From assembly GCA_045629045.1 (NCBI GenBank), contig JAZQQM010000065.1, forward strand, positions 1 through 27,411: a DNA stretch of 27,411 nucleotides, written 5' to 3'. Shown here in pieces: positions 7,076 through 16,307 of this stretch (positions are counted from its first letter, which is position 1; each line of letters starts with the position of its first letter). The translations under genes and the position numbers were made by a program. Source of the stretch: JAILLW01 sp045629045 (GTDB taxonomy: Bacteria; Bacillota; Clostridia; Lachnospirales; Lachnospiraceae). A model generated the notes under the pieces. The model ran no database searches. It saw nothing but the letters and a program-made list of their open reading frames with translations, and was not told the origin of the DNA.

Positions 7076-7095
7076 GCATATTTACTGGATTTTCT

Positions 7096-8022
7096 TTAGT
7101 TTTTATTACCAATGGCTTCGACGTCATAAGGTGTGCTTTGGTATACGTAATAATTTAGCCAATTCGTATATAGCAACTGGCCGGTGCTGCGCCACTTTAC
7201 AATAGGTTTCTTGGATGGATCGTCATCCGGGAAGTAATTAACCGGCACCTTAGGGTTAAGCCCCTTATCTACATCTCTGAAATATTCATTTGCCAATGTA
7301 TCGGCATCGTATTCTGCGTGGCATAATACGAAGAACTTGCGTGAATCGGCAGATTTGGCAATGGTAACACCTGCTTCGTCAGAGTATGCCATAAGTTCAA
7401 GACCGTCCGCAGCTTCTACGTCTTCGCGTTTAACACCGATTTCTCTTGATTGAGGAGCATAAAAAATATCATCAAATCCTCTAAATAAAGGAGCCGTCGG
7501 TTTAATAGCGTAATGAGTATATACTCCCGACAGTTTCTCATCATAAAAGAACGGCTGTATCCCATAATGATAGTACAGTCCTGCAAATCCGCCCCAGCAT
7601 AAGTAATATGTACAATGCACATGCGTCTCCGCCCAGTCCATTATTTGACACAGTTCGGGCCAATATGCAACATCTTCGAATTTAACATATGCAAGCGGAG
7701 CACCCGTTATTATTAAACCATCGAATTTTCGATCTTTAATCTCATCAAAGGTTTTATAAAAAGTCTCAAGGTGGCTCAAATCCGTATGTTTTGAAGTATA
7801 TGACGCAGTCTGCAGAAACTCCACGTTAACCTGTAAAGGACTGTTTGACATCTTACGAAGAAGCTGTGTTTCCGTAACCACTTTGGTAGGCATCAGATTA
7901 AGTATCAGTACATTAAGAGGTCTTATGTCCTGATGCATTGCTCTGTGCTCCGTCATAACAAATATGTTCTCATTTTCAAGTATCTGCTGCGCCGGCAGAG
8001 AATCTTTAATTTTAATAGGCAT
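7096..8022 (-). CDS. metA: Homoserine O-acyltransferase (MetA family)
   Basis: MetA acylates the hydroxyl of L-homoserine from acetyl- or succinyl-CoA, the first committed step of methionine synthesis. The 308-aa length is normal for the family. The catalytic residues are in their standard places: Cys142 (LCWGGFAG), His235 and Glu237 (LCHAEYDAD). Residue 111, which in characterised enzymes helps choose the acyl donor (Glu for acetyl, Gly for succinyl), is Ala here (GAPLAYVKFEDV), so the donor cannot be assigned. The ATG at 8022 follows an AAGGAAG site. The gene starts 38 nt after the ligase-like gene, so the two are probably one transcript; there is no room for a SAM riboswitch directly in front of it. 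A fragment of a second metA lies at 3723. Confidence 0.95.
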   Translation of the reverse strand: MPIKIKDSLPAQQILENENIFVMTEHRAMHQDIRPLNVLILNLMPTKVVTETQLLRKMSNSPLQVNVEFLQTASYTSKHTDLSHLETFYKTFDEIKDRKFDGLIITGAPLAYVKFEDVAYWPELCQIMDWAETHVHCTYYLCWGGFAGLYYHYGIQPFFYDEKLSGVYTHYAIKPTAPLFRGFDDIFYAPQSREIGVKREDVEAADGLELMAYSDEAGVTIAKSADSRKFFVLCHAEYDADTLANEYFRDVDKGLNPKVPVNYFPDDDPSKKPIVKWRSTGQLLYTNWLNYYVYQSTPYDVEAIGNKN

Positions 8023-8060
8023 AAAATACTTCCTTATTTATCGAGCGATGACATATGTTA

Positions 8061-10052
8061 TCAATGCCCGTATTTTTCTATAAATTCATCTTCCGAAATA
8101 ATCGGAATATTAAGTTCCTTAGCTTTTTTATTCTTAGAAGAGGATGATTCCTTATCATTATTTACCAGGAAATCAGTCTTTGAAGAAACACTTCCTGCGA
8201 CCTTACCGCCGTTAGATTCAACATATGCTTTGAATTCATCTCGGTTCTTAAATGTGTGAACATCGCCCGTGATAACGAATGTTATTCCTGTCATCAGGCC
8301 ATCCGATAAGTTCTTGGCTTCAGTCTCGGACAGATTAAGTTCCTTAAGCAGCAGTGATAATTCATTGGCATTTTTAGGATTTGCGTACCATTCCATAACG
8401 GATTGTGACTTTTCCGGTCCGATTCCGTCAATATCTTCAAATCCCAAGCCGCCATCCAGTCTTGATAAGAACCCGTCAAAGCCAAGATTTCCTACTATTT
8501 TCTTGGCAGCATCAAGACCTATCATTGGAATACACAAAGCATATATGAAATTAACTGCCTTTACACTTCTGCTCTTTTCAATAGCATCAAGCATATTGGC
8601 TACAGACTTCTCACCAAAACCTTCTTCCGCCATAATTTCGCCGGCATGGACATTTAAGTGGTAAATATCCGCATAGTCTTTTAAATAACCGACATTGATG
8701 AATTTTAACATAGTTTGTATTGATAGTCCATCAATATCCATACCCGGCTTAGATACGAATCTTGCAAATTTCTTGCCCATCTTGGCACTGCAGTCCGGAT
8801 TGTTGCAATGAAGGGTTTTGGTCTTCGACTTTTCCGAAATCATAACACTCGTATTTTCACCGCATACAGGGCATTTATTCGGGATAATGAACTTTCCGGT
8901 AGAATCCTTAACCGAGATTACTTTAGGAATAATCTTATTAGCCTTAATTACTTCTACAGTACATCCTTCCCCTATATTTAATCGTTCCATCTCCGAAATA
9001 TTGCATAACGAAGCTCTTGAAACTGTCGTCCCTTCAAGTAAAACGGGCTCAAAAACCGCTACAGGCGAAATAGTAGAGGCTGCACAAGACCATTCTACAT
9101 ATTTTAACTTTGAGAATGCTGATACATCTGCCCACTTAAAGGCCAGACCTGCTCTTGTGGCATGGTGACCTGTAACTGAGCCCGTTCGTGCAAAAATATC
9201 GTCTTCATAACAAATAACAAGTCCGTCTACGGGAATATCCATTATTCCGTCTTCGACTTTCTTCGTATATATATCTATTATTTCAGATACATTCCCTGCA
9301 TTACAAAGTGTATACTCCACTGTTACAAAACCTTCCTTTTTAAGGAAAGCCATTCGTTCACCCCAATTAGGAATATCATCATCAATATGAACCAATGTAA
9401 ATGCATTAAATGTAACATGACGTTCTTTTACTTTATTAGGATCATCCAATGCAAGTGTGCCTGATGCCAGGTTTCTCGGATTGGCATACTTCTCATCATC
9501 ATCCATTAATGTATTAATTTCTTCAAAGTCACTATATGATATAGTAGCTTCTCCCCTTACAACCATATGACCTTTATATGATATTCTTTGAGGGAAACCC
9601 GAAATTACATCTTTTAACACTGTAATGTTATTTCCTGCCACGCCGCTTCCGCGAGTCAATATTTTAGTTAATGCTCCATTATCATAAGTAAGAACTAAAG
9701 TCAGGCCGTCCAGTTTATAACTTAAATATATGTTTCTGTCCCCTGCCCATTCTATTAAATCGGATATTTTTTTAGTCTTGGCTAAAGACAGGGCCGGGAA
9801 TTCATGTTCTTCTCTGTTTCCCGATTCGGATTCATCGGAATTTATACCTGTAGTATGGGTCGGAGAATCCTCCGGCACATATCCCGTTTCCTTTTCTAAT
9901 TTTGAAAGTTCATCAAAATATGAATCCCATTCAAAATTTGACATAATTTCGTCATTTCCACCGTAATAAGCCAAAGATGCCTCATTTAACAGGCTTACAA
10001 GCTCATTTATACGTAATATTTTGTCCTGTGAATTTTGCAAGTTTTCCGTCAT
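8061..10052 (-). CDS. ligA: Divergent NAD-dependent DNA ligase (LigA-like)
   Basis: All the domains of a LigA are present in order. Counting from the longer ATG at 10073, they are a Ia-like N terminus (YYGGNDEIMSNFEWDSYFDE), the adenylation motif with nucleophile Lys120 (SYKLDG), NPRN (198-201) and VDGLV (282-286), an OB-like region, a four-Cys zinc finger (C401, C404, C423, C428), helix-hairpin-helix repeats, and a C-terminal BRCT domain (GITFVITGDV through FLVNN). Several normally strict motifs are changed: EPKxDG to LSYKLDG, RGDG to RGSG, GEDVT to GNNIT. The protein is close to full length (663 aa from M8). It may be a second, specialised ligase rather than the replicative one. The ATG at 10052 is preferred because AAGGAAG precedes it; the first ATG at 10073 has no properly spaced RBS. 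Confidence 0.85.
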   Translation of the reverse strand: MTENLQNSQDKILRINELVSLLNEASLAYYGGNDEIMSNFEWDSYFDELSKLEKETGYVPEDSPTHTTGINSDESESGNREEHEFPALSLAKTKKISDLIEWAGDRNIYLSYKLDGLTLVLTYDNGALTKILTRGSGVAGNNITVLKDVISGFPQRISYKGHMVVRGEATISYSDFEEINTLMDDDEKYANPRNLASGTLALDDPNKVKERHVTFNAFTLVHIDDDIPNWGERMAFLKKEGFVTVEYTLCNAGNVSEIIDIYTKKVEDGIMDIPVDGLVICYEDDIFARTGSVTGHHATRAGLAFKWADVSAFSKLKYVEWSCAASTISPVAVFEPVLLEGTTVSRASLCNISEMERLNIGEGCTVEVIKANKIIPKVISVKDSTGKFIIPNKCPVCGENTSVMISEKSKTKTLHCNNPDCSAKMGKKFARFVSKPGMDIDGLSIQTMLKFINVGYLKDYADIYHLNVHAGEIMAEEGFGEKSVANMLDAIEKSRSVKAVNFIYALCIPMIGLDAAKKIVGNLGFDGFLSRLDGGLGFEDIDGIGPEKSQSVMEWYANPKNANELSLLLKELNLSETEAKNLSDGLMTGITFVITGDVHTFKNRDEFKAYVESNGGKVAGSVSSKTDFLVNNDKESSSSKNKKAKELNIPIISEDEFIEKYGH

Positions 10053-10110
10053 TGTTATACGAACTTCCTTCATGTCCTATTTCAATATAAGACGTTTTCT
10101 TTCTAAATTT

Positions 10111-10137
10111 AGTATACTGAATAAATTGTAGGCACAA
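10111..10137 (-). promoter_or_regulatory. Weak candidate promoter for the ligA-metA transcript
   Basis: TATACT (10111-10116) could be a -10 box, with TTGTGC 15 bp upstream as a poor -35. The spacing is short and the -35 imperfect, so this is only a candidate in the 120-bp gap upstream of the ligase gene. Confidence 0.25.
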
Positions 10138-10194
10138 TTGAATCAAAAATCATAAAAACCACATGTTGTGTCTGACAGCTTTATTTTGCCCATT

Positions 10195-10914
10195 TTATTG
10201 TGGTTTGAGTCCCGAAATCTTGTATAACGACTGTAATTCTATTCCCGTTATTTCTCTATATTCACCGATTTGCAAGTTATTTAACATAATATTGGCCACT
10301 CTGACACGCTTAAGGTGGGTTACATAACAGTTCAGTTCTTTACACATACGTCGAATTTGCCTATTGACTCCTTGAGTCAAAACTATTCTAAATGTAAATT
10401 TTCCCATTTTTTCTACCACACAAGGCCTTGTTGTTATGTTAATTTCTTTTAAAAACAAACCGGCTGACATTTTATTTATGAATTCCGGGGTCACTTCTTT
10501 ATTGATTTTAACAATATATTCTTTTTCGTGTCCTTGACTGCCTCTCATCAATGCATTAATAAGATCCCCATCGTTGGTCAAAAGAATCAAACCTTCCGTT
10601 TCTTTATCGAGCCTTCCGGCGTAAGTTACCCTGACAGGATATTTAATCATATCCGTAATTTTTTTATCAGCAAATTTATCTTTTTCGGTACAAGTAACTC
10701 CGATTGGTTTGTTATATGCCAAAACAACTTTTTTATTTTTTGAGGCAACTGTTTTTCCGTTTATAATAACTTCATCCGAATCGGAAATTTTAATTCCCAT
10801 ATTTGCGATTTTGCCATTTACGAAAACTCTTCCTTCTTCTATTAACTTGTCAGCATCTCTTCGGGAACAAATTCCTGCCTCGGAAATAAATTTGTTTAAT
10901 CTGGTCTCTTCCAT
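10195..10914 (-). CDS. rluF: rRNA pseudouridine synthase, RluF/RsuA type
   Basis: Converts a uridine in ribosomal RNA to pseudouridine. Residues 1-50 form an S4 RNA-binding domain (RLNKFISEAGICSRRDADKL). The catalytic domain has the family motif with the essential Asp (AGRLDKETEGLILLTNDG). The C-terminal RNA-contact motif is QGVNRQIRRMCKELN, followed by THLKRVRVANI. The NRQIRRM motif with this spacing and the 239-aa length fit the RluF branch (23S rRNA U2604 in E. coli), but a different RsuA/RluB-type target cannot be excluded by eye. The start at 10914 lacks a strong ribosome binding site. It is separated by 120 bp from the ligase gene downstream. Confidence 0.88.
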   Translation of the reverse strand: MEETRLNKFISEAGICSRRDADKLIEEGRVFVNGKIANMGIKISDSDEVIINGKTVASKNKKVVLAYNKPIGVTCTEKDKFADKKITDMIKYPVRVTYAGRLDKETEGLILLTNDGDLINALMRGSQGHEKEYIVKINKEVTPEFINKMSAGLFLKEINITTRPCVVEKMGKFTFRIVLTQGVNRQIRRMCKELNCYVTHLKRVRVANIMLNNLQIGEYREITGIELQSLYKISGLKPQ

Positions 10915-11418
10915 CTCATTAAAAATCTTTCATATAAGAACTACTGATATTTATTTTAGGATTGAATACTGTTTCTATAAATCAAGATTAAATCCCTTAA
11001 AAATCAGTCGGTTTACATAATTCTACTTCACAATTAAATATCATATATGATTTAATCGTTTTTCAACAGGTCGTAAATTTACCATCTTACACTCGGTCAA
11101 ATATATCTTCATGCCGACCAAAAATGCCATAAAATCGCACTCGATATTTAAAACAAAATTTTATGGTTCTTATACATGTTCACAGGCATCGTTTTTTAGA
11201 TACTTTAGGTGTGTATTCTCAAACATCACCCTGCATTCCATTATTAATATTATCTCTGTGTTAATATCAGCTAATTAATTTATGATTTAATTATGTCCAT
11301 CATGTGTTTTTTGCACAATCCGCATATTATCGGCATTATCCGCGAATCACGCGTCATCAAATCACGATTAATTCCCTTTCCTGTTTATTATTCCATATAA
11401 TCATCAAAGGAATCTATT
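10915..11418. other. AT-rich intergenic region
   Basis: About 500 bp between the nucleotidase gene and the pseudouridine synthase gene. No ORF with an RBS, no tRNA fold and no strong terminator was found. An imperfect palindrome around 11034-11057 (core ATCATATATGAT) is the only clear structure; it could be an operator. Confidence 0.4.
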
Positions 11419-13404
11419 CTATGGATTGGATTTTGTATTGTCTCCCTTTTTATTAAATCCTAATATGATTTTCTTGATAATCCACACCAGTAATTTAATA
11501 GGGAAGAACACTATCACCAATACCAGTATGACTATACCTATTATCATAAAGAAGAACTTATTGGGATTCTTAACAAGTTCAATTATGTTCCACGTATCAT
11601 TAACGAGCTTACGATCATGGTAGTTGACATAATATTGTGGAATTTCACCCACATTATCTCCATCCGAGTCATATGACTGCATATACTTAGCTATACATAT
11701 CCATGTCTTAATCTCAGCTCCGGTATCCATATCATGTGCTATTGCATCCTCGATTTTTTCAAAGGGAACACCGTTTTTATCCTTCGGAACTATGCTCAAA
11801 AGACCATATGAAAGGTCCGATACACTGCCTAGCATTCTTCCCGAATATAAATCCGTAACAACTCTGTACAGCTTATCATCTTCTATTGTCGTGTCCGTAT
11901 TGTCATCAAGCAAACCTGTATTAAGATGTGCTTCTGTTACTCTGTTAAGAATCATTCTATGAGGGTTATAGGTAAACTCAATTCCGCTCATATACAATCT
12001 TGCAGCCTTCATCAAATCAGATACGGATGCATCCAGTTCACACAGTGTCTTAAGCTCCGCGCCCGTAAGATATACGTCAATAATAGGATAGCCTACACTG
12101 CCGTCTGCACCGCTTCCCAGGGAGAAGGACTCATACACATCAGCCACATCAATATCTCCCGGTATATATGAACCTCTTATTGTTCCCGCAGGTGCCACAC
12201 CTATACTTATGGGCGTATCAACACCCGTATTGTATTGTCCCATTGCCCATCTGTACGCATCAGATAAGAAATTGCCCAAATCATGTTCTGTATGAATATC
12301 ATACACATCATCAACACTGCTGAATTGTAAGTCGTTGGTTGCAACCACCTGATCTGCCGAATATCCGTAATGATCAAGATAGTTATCATCTATTAAATCC
12401 TTAAAATCATCAAGCATCTCAACTATTTGCGGATCTTCCGGAATAGTCTCATCCATTGATATAAGTTCATAATCAAGCAAATCGTAACGTCCGCTATCAT
12501 TTCTCTTAAGGGAAATAAATCCTGTATTTCTGCCATAGCATCCGCATGCACCTATATAGGTATTTCCAACTTTAACAACTTCCGGAAGTTCACTGTGGGA
12601 ATGACCCGCAACAATAAAATCTATCTCCGGAACTGCCTTGGCAAGTTTAACATCTTCGGATTCATCAATATTGTCATCCGTAACTCCAGAATGAGAAATC
12701 ACCACTATCATATCCGGGTTTTCGGCAGCTATCATTTCATCTACAGTCGCTCTGACACTCTCAATAGGATCAAGAGGCGTAAGCTCCATAGTAGGCGCGC
12801 ACTTAATCGCATCATAGCCCAGCACTCCCGTAACACCTATCTTCAGGCCGTTACGTTCAAAAATAGCATATTTGCATAAATTTAAATCCTTTAATTCGTT
12901 ATATACGCTTTGGGTAGCATCATCATTGGCCGACCAGTCAATATTACAGGTAATAAACTGTGGGAAATAATCGCAGTTTTCCTTACATGCTCTAAACTGT
13001 GATATCAGTCCTTCGGTTCCGTAATCAAAGTCATGATTTCCGAAGGTTGTTGCATCAAATCTTAATTTACTTAAGATTCTGTATTCAAGAGCATCTGTTG
13101 CGTAAAGTGTCTGATATAACGTTCCCATAGGATAATCGCCGGCATCCAAAACCATAAGATCCGGATTATCTTCTCTTTTTTCGTTAATCAATGTTGATAA
13201 TCTGGGCATTCCACCCACTTCAATATATTTACCGTCTTCGGCTACTTCATGATTTTCAAGATAAGAATGAATATCATGAGTAAATAATATATCCACCTGG
13301 TTTTCTTGGGGTGAAGCATATGTCCTGTATACTCCGTTTCCCGCAGTTACGGTCATAACAGCCATGGTGGCGGCAATTATAACACCTGTTAGTTTTTTCT
13401 TCAC
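11419..13404 (-). CDS. Membrane-anchored 5'-nucleotidase / metallophosphatase
   Basis: A secreted two-domain 5'-nucleotidase-family enzyme that probably removes phosphate from extracellular nucleotides or UDP-sugars. It opens with a signal peptide (KKKLTGVIIAATMAVMTVTA). Metal-binding motifs of the metallophosphoesterase domain follow in order: FTHDIHS, DAGDYPMG, FGNHDFDYG, ISHSG and AGHSHSE. The 5'-nucleotidase C-terminal domain covers roughly residues 350-580. The C terminus is a hydrophobic helix (FFFMIIGIVILVLVIVFF) followed by a basic tail, a membrane anchor in place of LPXTG. The start is a GTG at 13404 preceded by GGAGGATAGATT. This GTG overlaps the stop of the methyltransferase gene (GTGA), so translation is coupled. 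Confidence 0.9.
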   Translation of the reverse strand: MKKKLTGVIIAATMAVMTVTAGNGVYRTYASPQENQVDILFTHDIHSYLENHEVAEDGKYIEVGGMPRLSTLINEKREDNPDLMVLDAGDYPMGTLYQTLYATDALEYRILSKLRFDATTFGNHDFDYGTEGLISQFRACKENCDYFPQFITCNIDWSANDDATQSVYNELKDLNLCKYAIFERNGLKIGVTGVLGYDAIKCAPTMELTPLDPIESVRATVDEMIAAENPDMIVVISHSGVTDDNIDESEDVKLAKAVPEIDFIVAGHSHSELPEVVKVGNTYIGACGCYGRNTGFISLKRNDSGRYDLLDYELISMDETIPEDPQIVEMLDDFKDLIDDNYLDHYGYSADQVVATNDLQFSSVDDVYDIHTEHDLGNFLSDAYRWAMGQYNTGVDTPISIGVAPAGTIRGSYIPGDIDVADVYESFSLGSGADGSVGYPIIDVYLTGAELKTLCELDASVSDLMKAARLYMSGIEFTYNPHRMILNRVTEAHLNTGLLDDNTDTTIEDDKLYRVVTDLYSGRMLGSVSDLSYGLLSIVPKDKNGVPFEKIEDAIAHDMDTGAEIKTWICIAKYMQSYDSDGDNVGEIPQYYVNYHDRKLVNDTWNIIELVKNPNKFFFMIIGIVILVLVIVFFPIKLLVWIIKKIILGFNKKGDNTKSNP

Positions 13405-14561
13405 AATCTATCCTCCATAAGTTTCATAAATGTTTGATTTATTCCAAACTCTTCAGCCATATTCCTTGCTTCCTGAAGAGATTTTTCACGTTTTTCTTTG
13501 GCTACATTCTTTTTAACAGCTCTAATAAGTATGTTTTTGGGCGAATGTTCTATGTCGATGAATTCAATAAGTTCTGTCTTATATCCTGCGCTTTCAAGCA
13601 CGCATCCCCGAACAGAGTCCGTAACCAGCGCCGACAGTCTTTCTTTTACAATTCCGTATTTGGTAAGTGCCGACAGCCTTTCTGATTTTAATTGCTTATT
13701 AACTTCATGTTGGCAACAGGGCACCGATAAAATTACCGAAGCATCCCAGCATACAGCATTGTATAGTGCATAATCGGTTGCGGTATCACAGGCATGCAAC
13801 GTCACTACCATATCAACCTCAAAGGGAGCTTTATACCCGTTAATATCGCCTATTTCAAACCTTAGGCCCTTATATCCGAACTTATGAGCCAAGTTGTTAC
13901 ACTTATTAATAACATCCGCTTTTAAATCTAGGCCTACAATATTGGCTCTAATCCCCTTAATCTCGGTCAAATAGTAATATATGATAAATGTTAGATAGGA
14001 TTTACCGCATCCGAAATCTATTATATTAATTTCATCTTTATTGAAGTTCTTTAAAGCATCATCCACGAACTCCGTAAATCTGTTAATCTGCTTAAATTTG
14101 TCGTACATGGAATTGACAATTTTAAGCTCTTTTGTAAAAATCCCAAGTTCCGTAAATACCGGAATGTCCATTCCCTCATTAAGAAGGTAGTTCTTTGTTC
14201 TGTTATTGCTTCGGGGCTTTATCATCACTGTTTCATGAACCTTCTTATTAATAAGACACTCTCCCGTCTTATTAATCTTGACCTCAATATCAGCCTCGGA
14301 ACCAATAACATTCACTTGTTTATACTCTTCCATAACGCTCGTTATGAATGTTGACAGTTCATTGGGTTCTATATTTTTATGGAACACCTGAGTCTTGGTA
14401 AACTGTTCTGCCTGATACATTTCCCTGTCGGAAATCATTTTGGTTGCAACTGTAATTTTGAAATATTTACAGGTCGATTTATTCCTGGGATTGGAAAATA
14501 TTATCTTTGAAGGATTAAATTTTATGATTTCCGCAATTGTCGCAGATATGTTCGCTTTCAT
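13401..14561 (-). CDS. SAM-dependent methyltransferase (Methyltransf_32-like)
   Basis: The central part is a Rossmann methyltransferase: motif I IIDFGCGKSYLTF, then VGLDLKADVINKC, and the characteristic THACDT-type motif LHACDTATDYALYNAV with SVPCCQHE. These are typical of the Methyltransf_32 group, which also includes tRNA- and glutathione-transferase-fused members. The first 130 residues form a separate N-terminal domain with KPRSNNRTKNYLL, which may bind RNA. The substrate is not known; an RNA base is a reasonable guess. A weak AGG precedes the ATG at 14561. The gene overlaps the nucleotidase gene by four bases. Confidence 0.8.
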   Translation of the reverse strand: MKANISATIAEIIKFNPSKIIFSNPRNKSTCKYFKITVATKMISDREMYQAEQFTKTQVFHKNIEPNELSTFITSVMEEYKQVNVIGSEADIEVKINKTGECLINKKVHETVMIKPRSNNRTKNYLLNEGMDIPVFTELGIFTKELKIVNSMYDKFKQINRFTEFVDDALKNFNKDEINIIDFGCGKSYLTFIIYYYLTEIKGIRANIVGLDLKADVINKCNNLAHKFGYKGLRFEIGDINGYKAPFEVDMVVTLHACDTATDYALYNAVCWDASVILSVPCCQHEVNKQLKSERLSALTKYGIVKERLSALVTDSVRGCVLESAGYKTELIEFIDIEHSPKNILIRAVKKNVAKEKREKSLQEARNMAEEFGINQTFMKLMEDRL

Positions 14562-14722
14562 ATTATGTCAACCTGTAAATTTATGTCAAATCACACGTGC
14601 TTTTAAATCACGTAAAGAAGCATTTTTGAGATATTGTATCGTTTCAAGACTTTGGTACTAAAACAACGTTATGTTAACCATTCATTTTCTTGCGGTTTAC
14701 ATATTAATATTATGTAAATTCA

Positions 14723-14747
14723 GGGAACCTGCATTTTGCAAGTTCCC
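14723..14747 (-). terminator. glnA terminator-like hairpin
   Basis: GGGAACCTGCA pairs with TGCAAGTTCCC apart from one mismatch, about 30 bp after the glnA stop. The T-run on the minus strand is poor, so termination efficiency is uncertain. Confidence 0.45.
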
Positions 14748-14775
14748 CAAATCTTAACTACATTTCAAATCTAAT

Positions 14776-16200
14776 TTAGCATGAATAATATTTCTCGAAT
14801 TCGGGTGCTGTAGGAATAGCACTCATAGCAGCAACTTCCTTACGCTTGGTAGCAATGAAGTTATCAAGTAATTCCTTAGGGAATACTCCTCCTGCCGTTA
14901 AGAAATCATTATCCTTTTCCAATGCATCAAGTGCTTCCGGTAATGAAGTAGGTAATCCCTTTAATTTAGCCTTCTCTTCATCCGAAAGTTCGAACAGATT
15001 CATATCATAAGGTCCCCAGCCGTTCTCGTGAGGATCGATTTTGTTCTTAATACCGTCAAGACCTGCCATAAGGATAGCAGCATATGCGAAATAAGGATTA
15101 CATGTAGCATCGGGGTTTCTAAGCTCGAATCTGCGCATTTTGGGGGTCTTGGCATATGCCGGAATTCTGATTACCGCACTTCTGTTTGATGTTGCGTAAC
15201 CTACAGTAACAGGAGCCTCAAATCCGGGAACAAGTCTCTTAAATGAGTTTGTCGAAGGATTTGTAATCGCACATAATGCTGCAATATGCTTAAGAAGTCC
15301 GCCCATGAAGTAATGAGCATCCTTAGATAAATGCGAATAACCGTTATCATCTGAGAATACAGGCTCTCCATCCTTAAGAAGAAGCATATGAACATGCATT
15401 CCGGAACCTGCTTCACCTGCTACCGGCTTAGGCATTAATGTCGCTGAAAGACCGTATTTCATTGCCACATTATGGATAATGTACTTAATCATCATGGTTC
15501 CGTCTGCCATCTTTGACATTTCCATAAGCTTAGGTTCAATTTCGAACTGGCCTGCGGCACCTACTTCGGGATGATGGTATTTAACCGGAATACCTGCTTT
15601 TTCGATTTCCATGCACATTTCCGATCTGCATTCATAAGTTACATCATAGGGTTTTGCGATATGATATGCTTTCTGCTTGGGGATAACGCATCCGAATCCC
15701 TCTGTATCTGAATTCCAGTGCGCCTGAGAAGCATCGATATGATATCCGCTGTACTCGGGGCTGTTTTCCCAGCCTACATCATTAAAAAGATAGAATTCGA
15801 ATTCAGGCAAAATAAGCATTGTATCTGCAATGCCCGAATCTTTCATATACTGCTCCGCAGCCTTTACGATATTACGCGGGTACTGAGCAAGCGGTCTGTT
15901 TGTTGGGTAATCGATAATCATTGCATTACCTGTCATAGATAATGTCTTGATATCACAGAACGGATCAATAATTGCGGTATCAGGGTCGGGAATAAATACC
16001 ATATCCGACTTTTCAACTACCGCATATCCGTAGTTGGATGCATCAAATCCGATGCCGTCCGTTAACGTATCCTCGCTAAAATAATCAGCGGGAATAGTTA
16101 CGTGTCTGAATTGACCATTGATATCGACCATCTTAAAGTCGATCATCTCAATGTTCTCATCAGCAATCATTTTAATAATGTCTTTTGCTGTTCTAGCCAT
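14776..16200 (-). CDS. glnA: Type I glutamine synthetase
   Basis: Joins ammonia to glutamate with ATP, the main nitrogen-assimilation step. The 474-aa length and motifs fit the dodecameric GSI family: an N-terminal beta-grasp with DINGQFRHVTIP and IGFDASN, the metal-site segment LPEFEFYLFND, the GAAGQFEIE strand, SGMHVHMLL with the active-site His, and the flap/substrate region NPSTNSFKRLVPGFEAPV followed by SNRSAVIRIP. The position of the adenylylated Tyr of enteric GS is Phe (MNLFELSDEE), so control by adenylylation is not expected; feedback or repressor control, as in other Firmicutes, is more likely. A GAGGGGG site precedes the ATG at 16200. It appears to be a single-gene unit. Confidence 0.95.
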   Translation of the reverse strand: MARTAKDIIKMIADENIEMIDFKMVDINGQFRHVTIPADYFSEDTLTDGIGFDASNYGYAVVEKSDMVFIPDPDTAIIDPFCDIKTLSMTGNAMIIDYPTNRPLAQYPRNIVKAAEQYMKDSGIADTMLILPEFEFYLFNDVGWENSPEYSGYHIDASQAHWNSDTEGFGCVIPKQKAYHIAKPYDVTYECRSEMCMEIEKAGIPVKYHHPEVGAAGQFEIEPKLMEMSKMADGTMMIKYIIHNVAMKYGLSATLMPKPVAGEAGSGMHVHMLLLKDGEPVFSDDNGYSHLSKDAHYFMGGLLKHIAALCAITNPSTNSFKRLVPGFEAPVTVGYATSNRSAVIRIPAYAKTPKMRRFELRNPDATCNPYFAYAAILMAGLDGIKNKIDPHENGWGPYDMNLFELSDEEKAKLKGLPTSLPEALDALEKDNDFLTAGGVFPKELLDNFIATKRKEVAAMSAIPTAPEFEKYYSC

Positions 16201-16238
16201 GAGATTAACCCCCTCGATTAATATAAATAATACAATAC

Positions 16239-16268
16239 CTTGTGTTTTAAAAAATAAAAACCCACAAG
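16239..16268 (-). terminator. Weak hairpin between the FliB-family gene and glnA
   Basis: CTTGTG and CACAAG form a 6-bp stem that can be extended with bulges. The minus-strand tail is TA/T-rich (TATTGTATTATTTA). It could terminate the fliB-like transcript or lie in the glnA leader. Confidence 0.3.
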
Positions 16269-16307
16269 ATGTATTATCGCATTATATTAATCAAACGTCA
16301 ATTAATC

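Noticed and set aside
8023..8060. SAM or T-box riboswitch in front of metA
   Set aside because: Only 38 nt separate the ligase stop and the metA start, too short for either element.
11034..11057. AT-rich palindrome as a terminator
   Set aside because: It is imperfect, almost pure AT, has no T tract in the right place and is not near a gene end.
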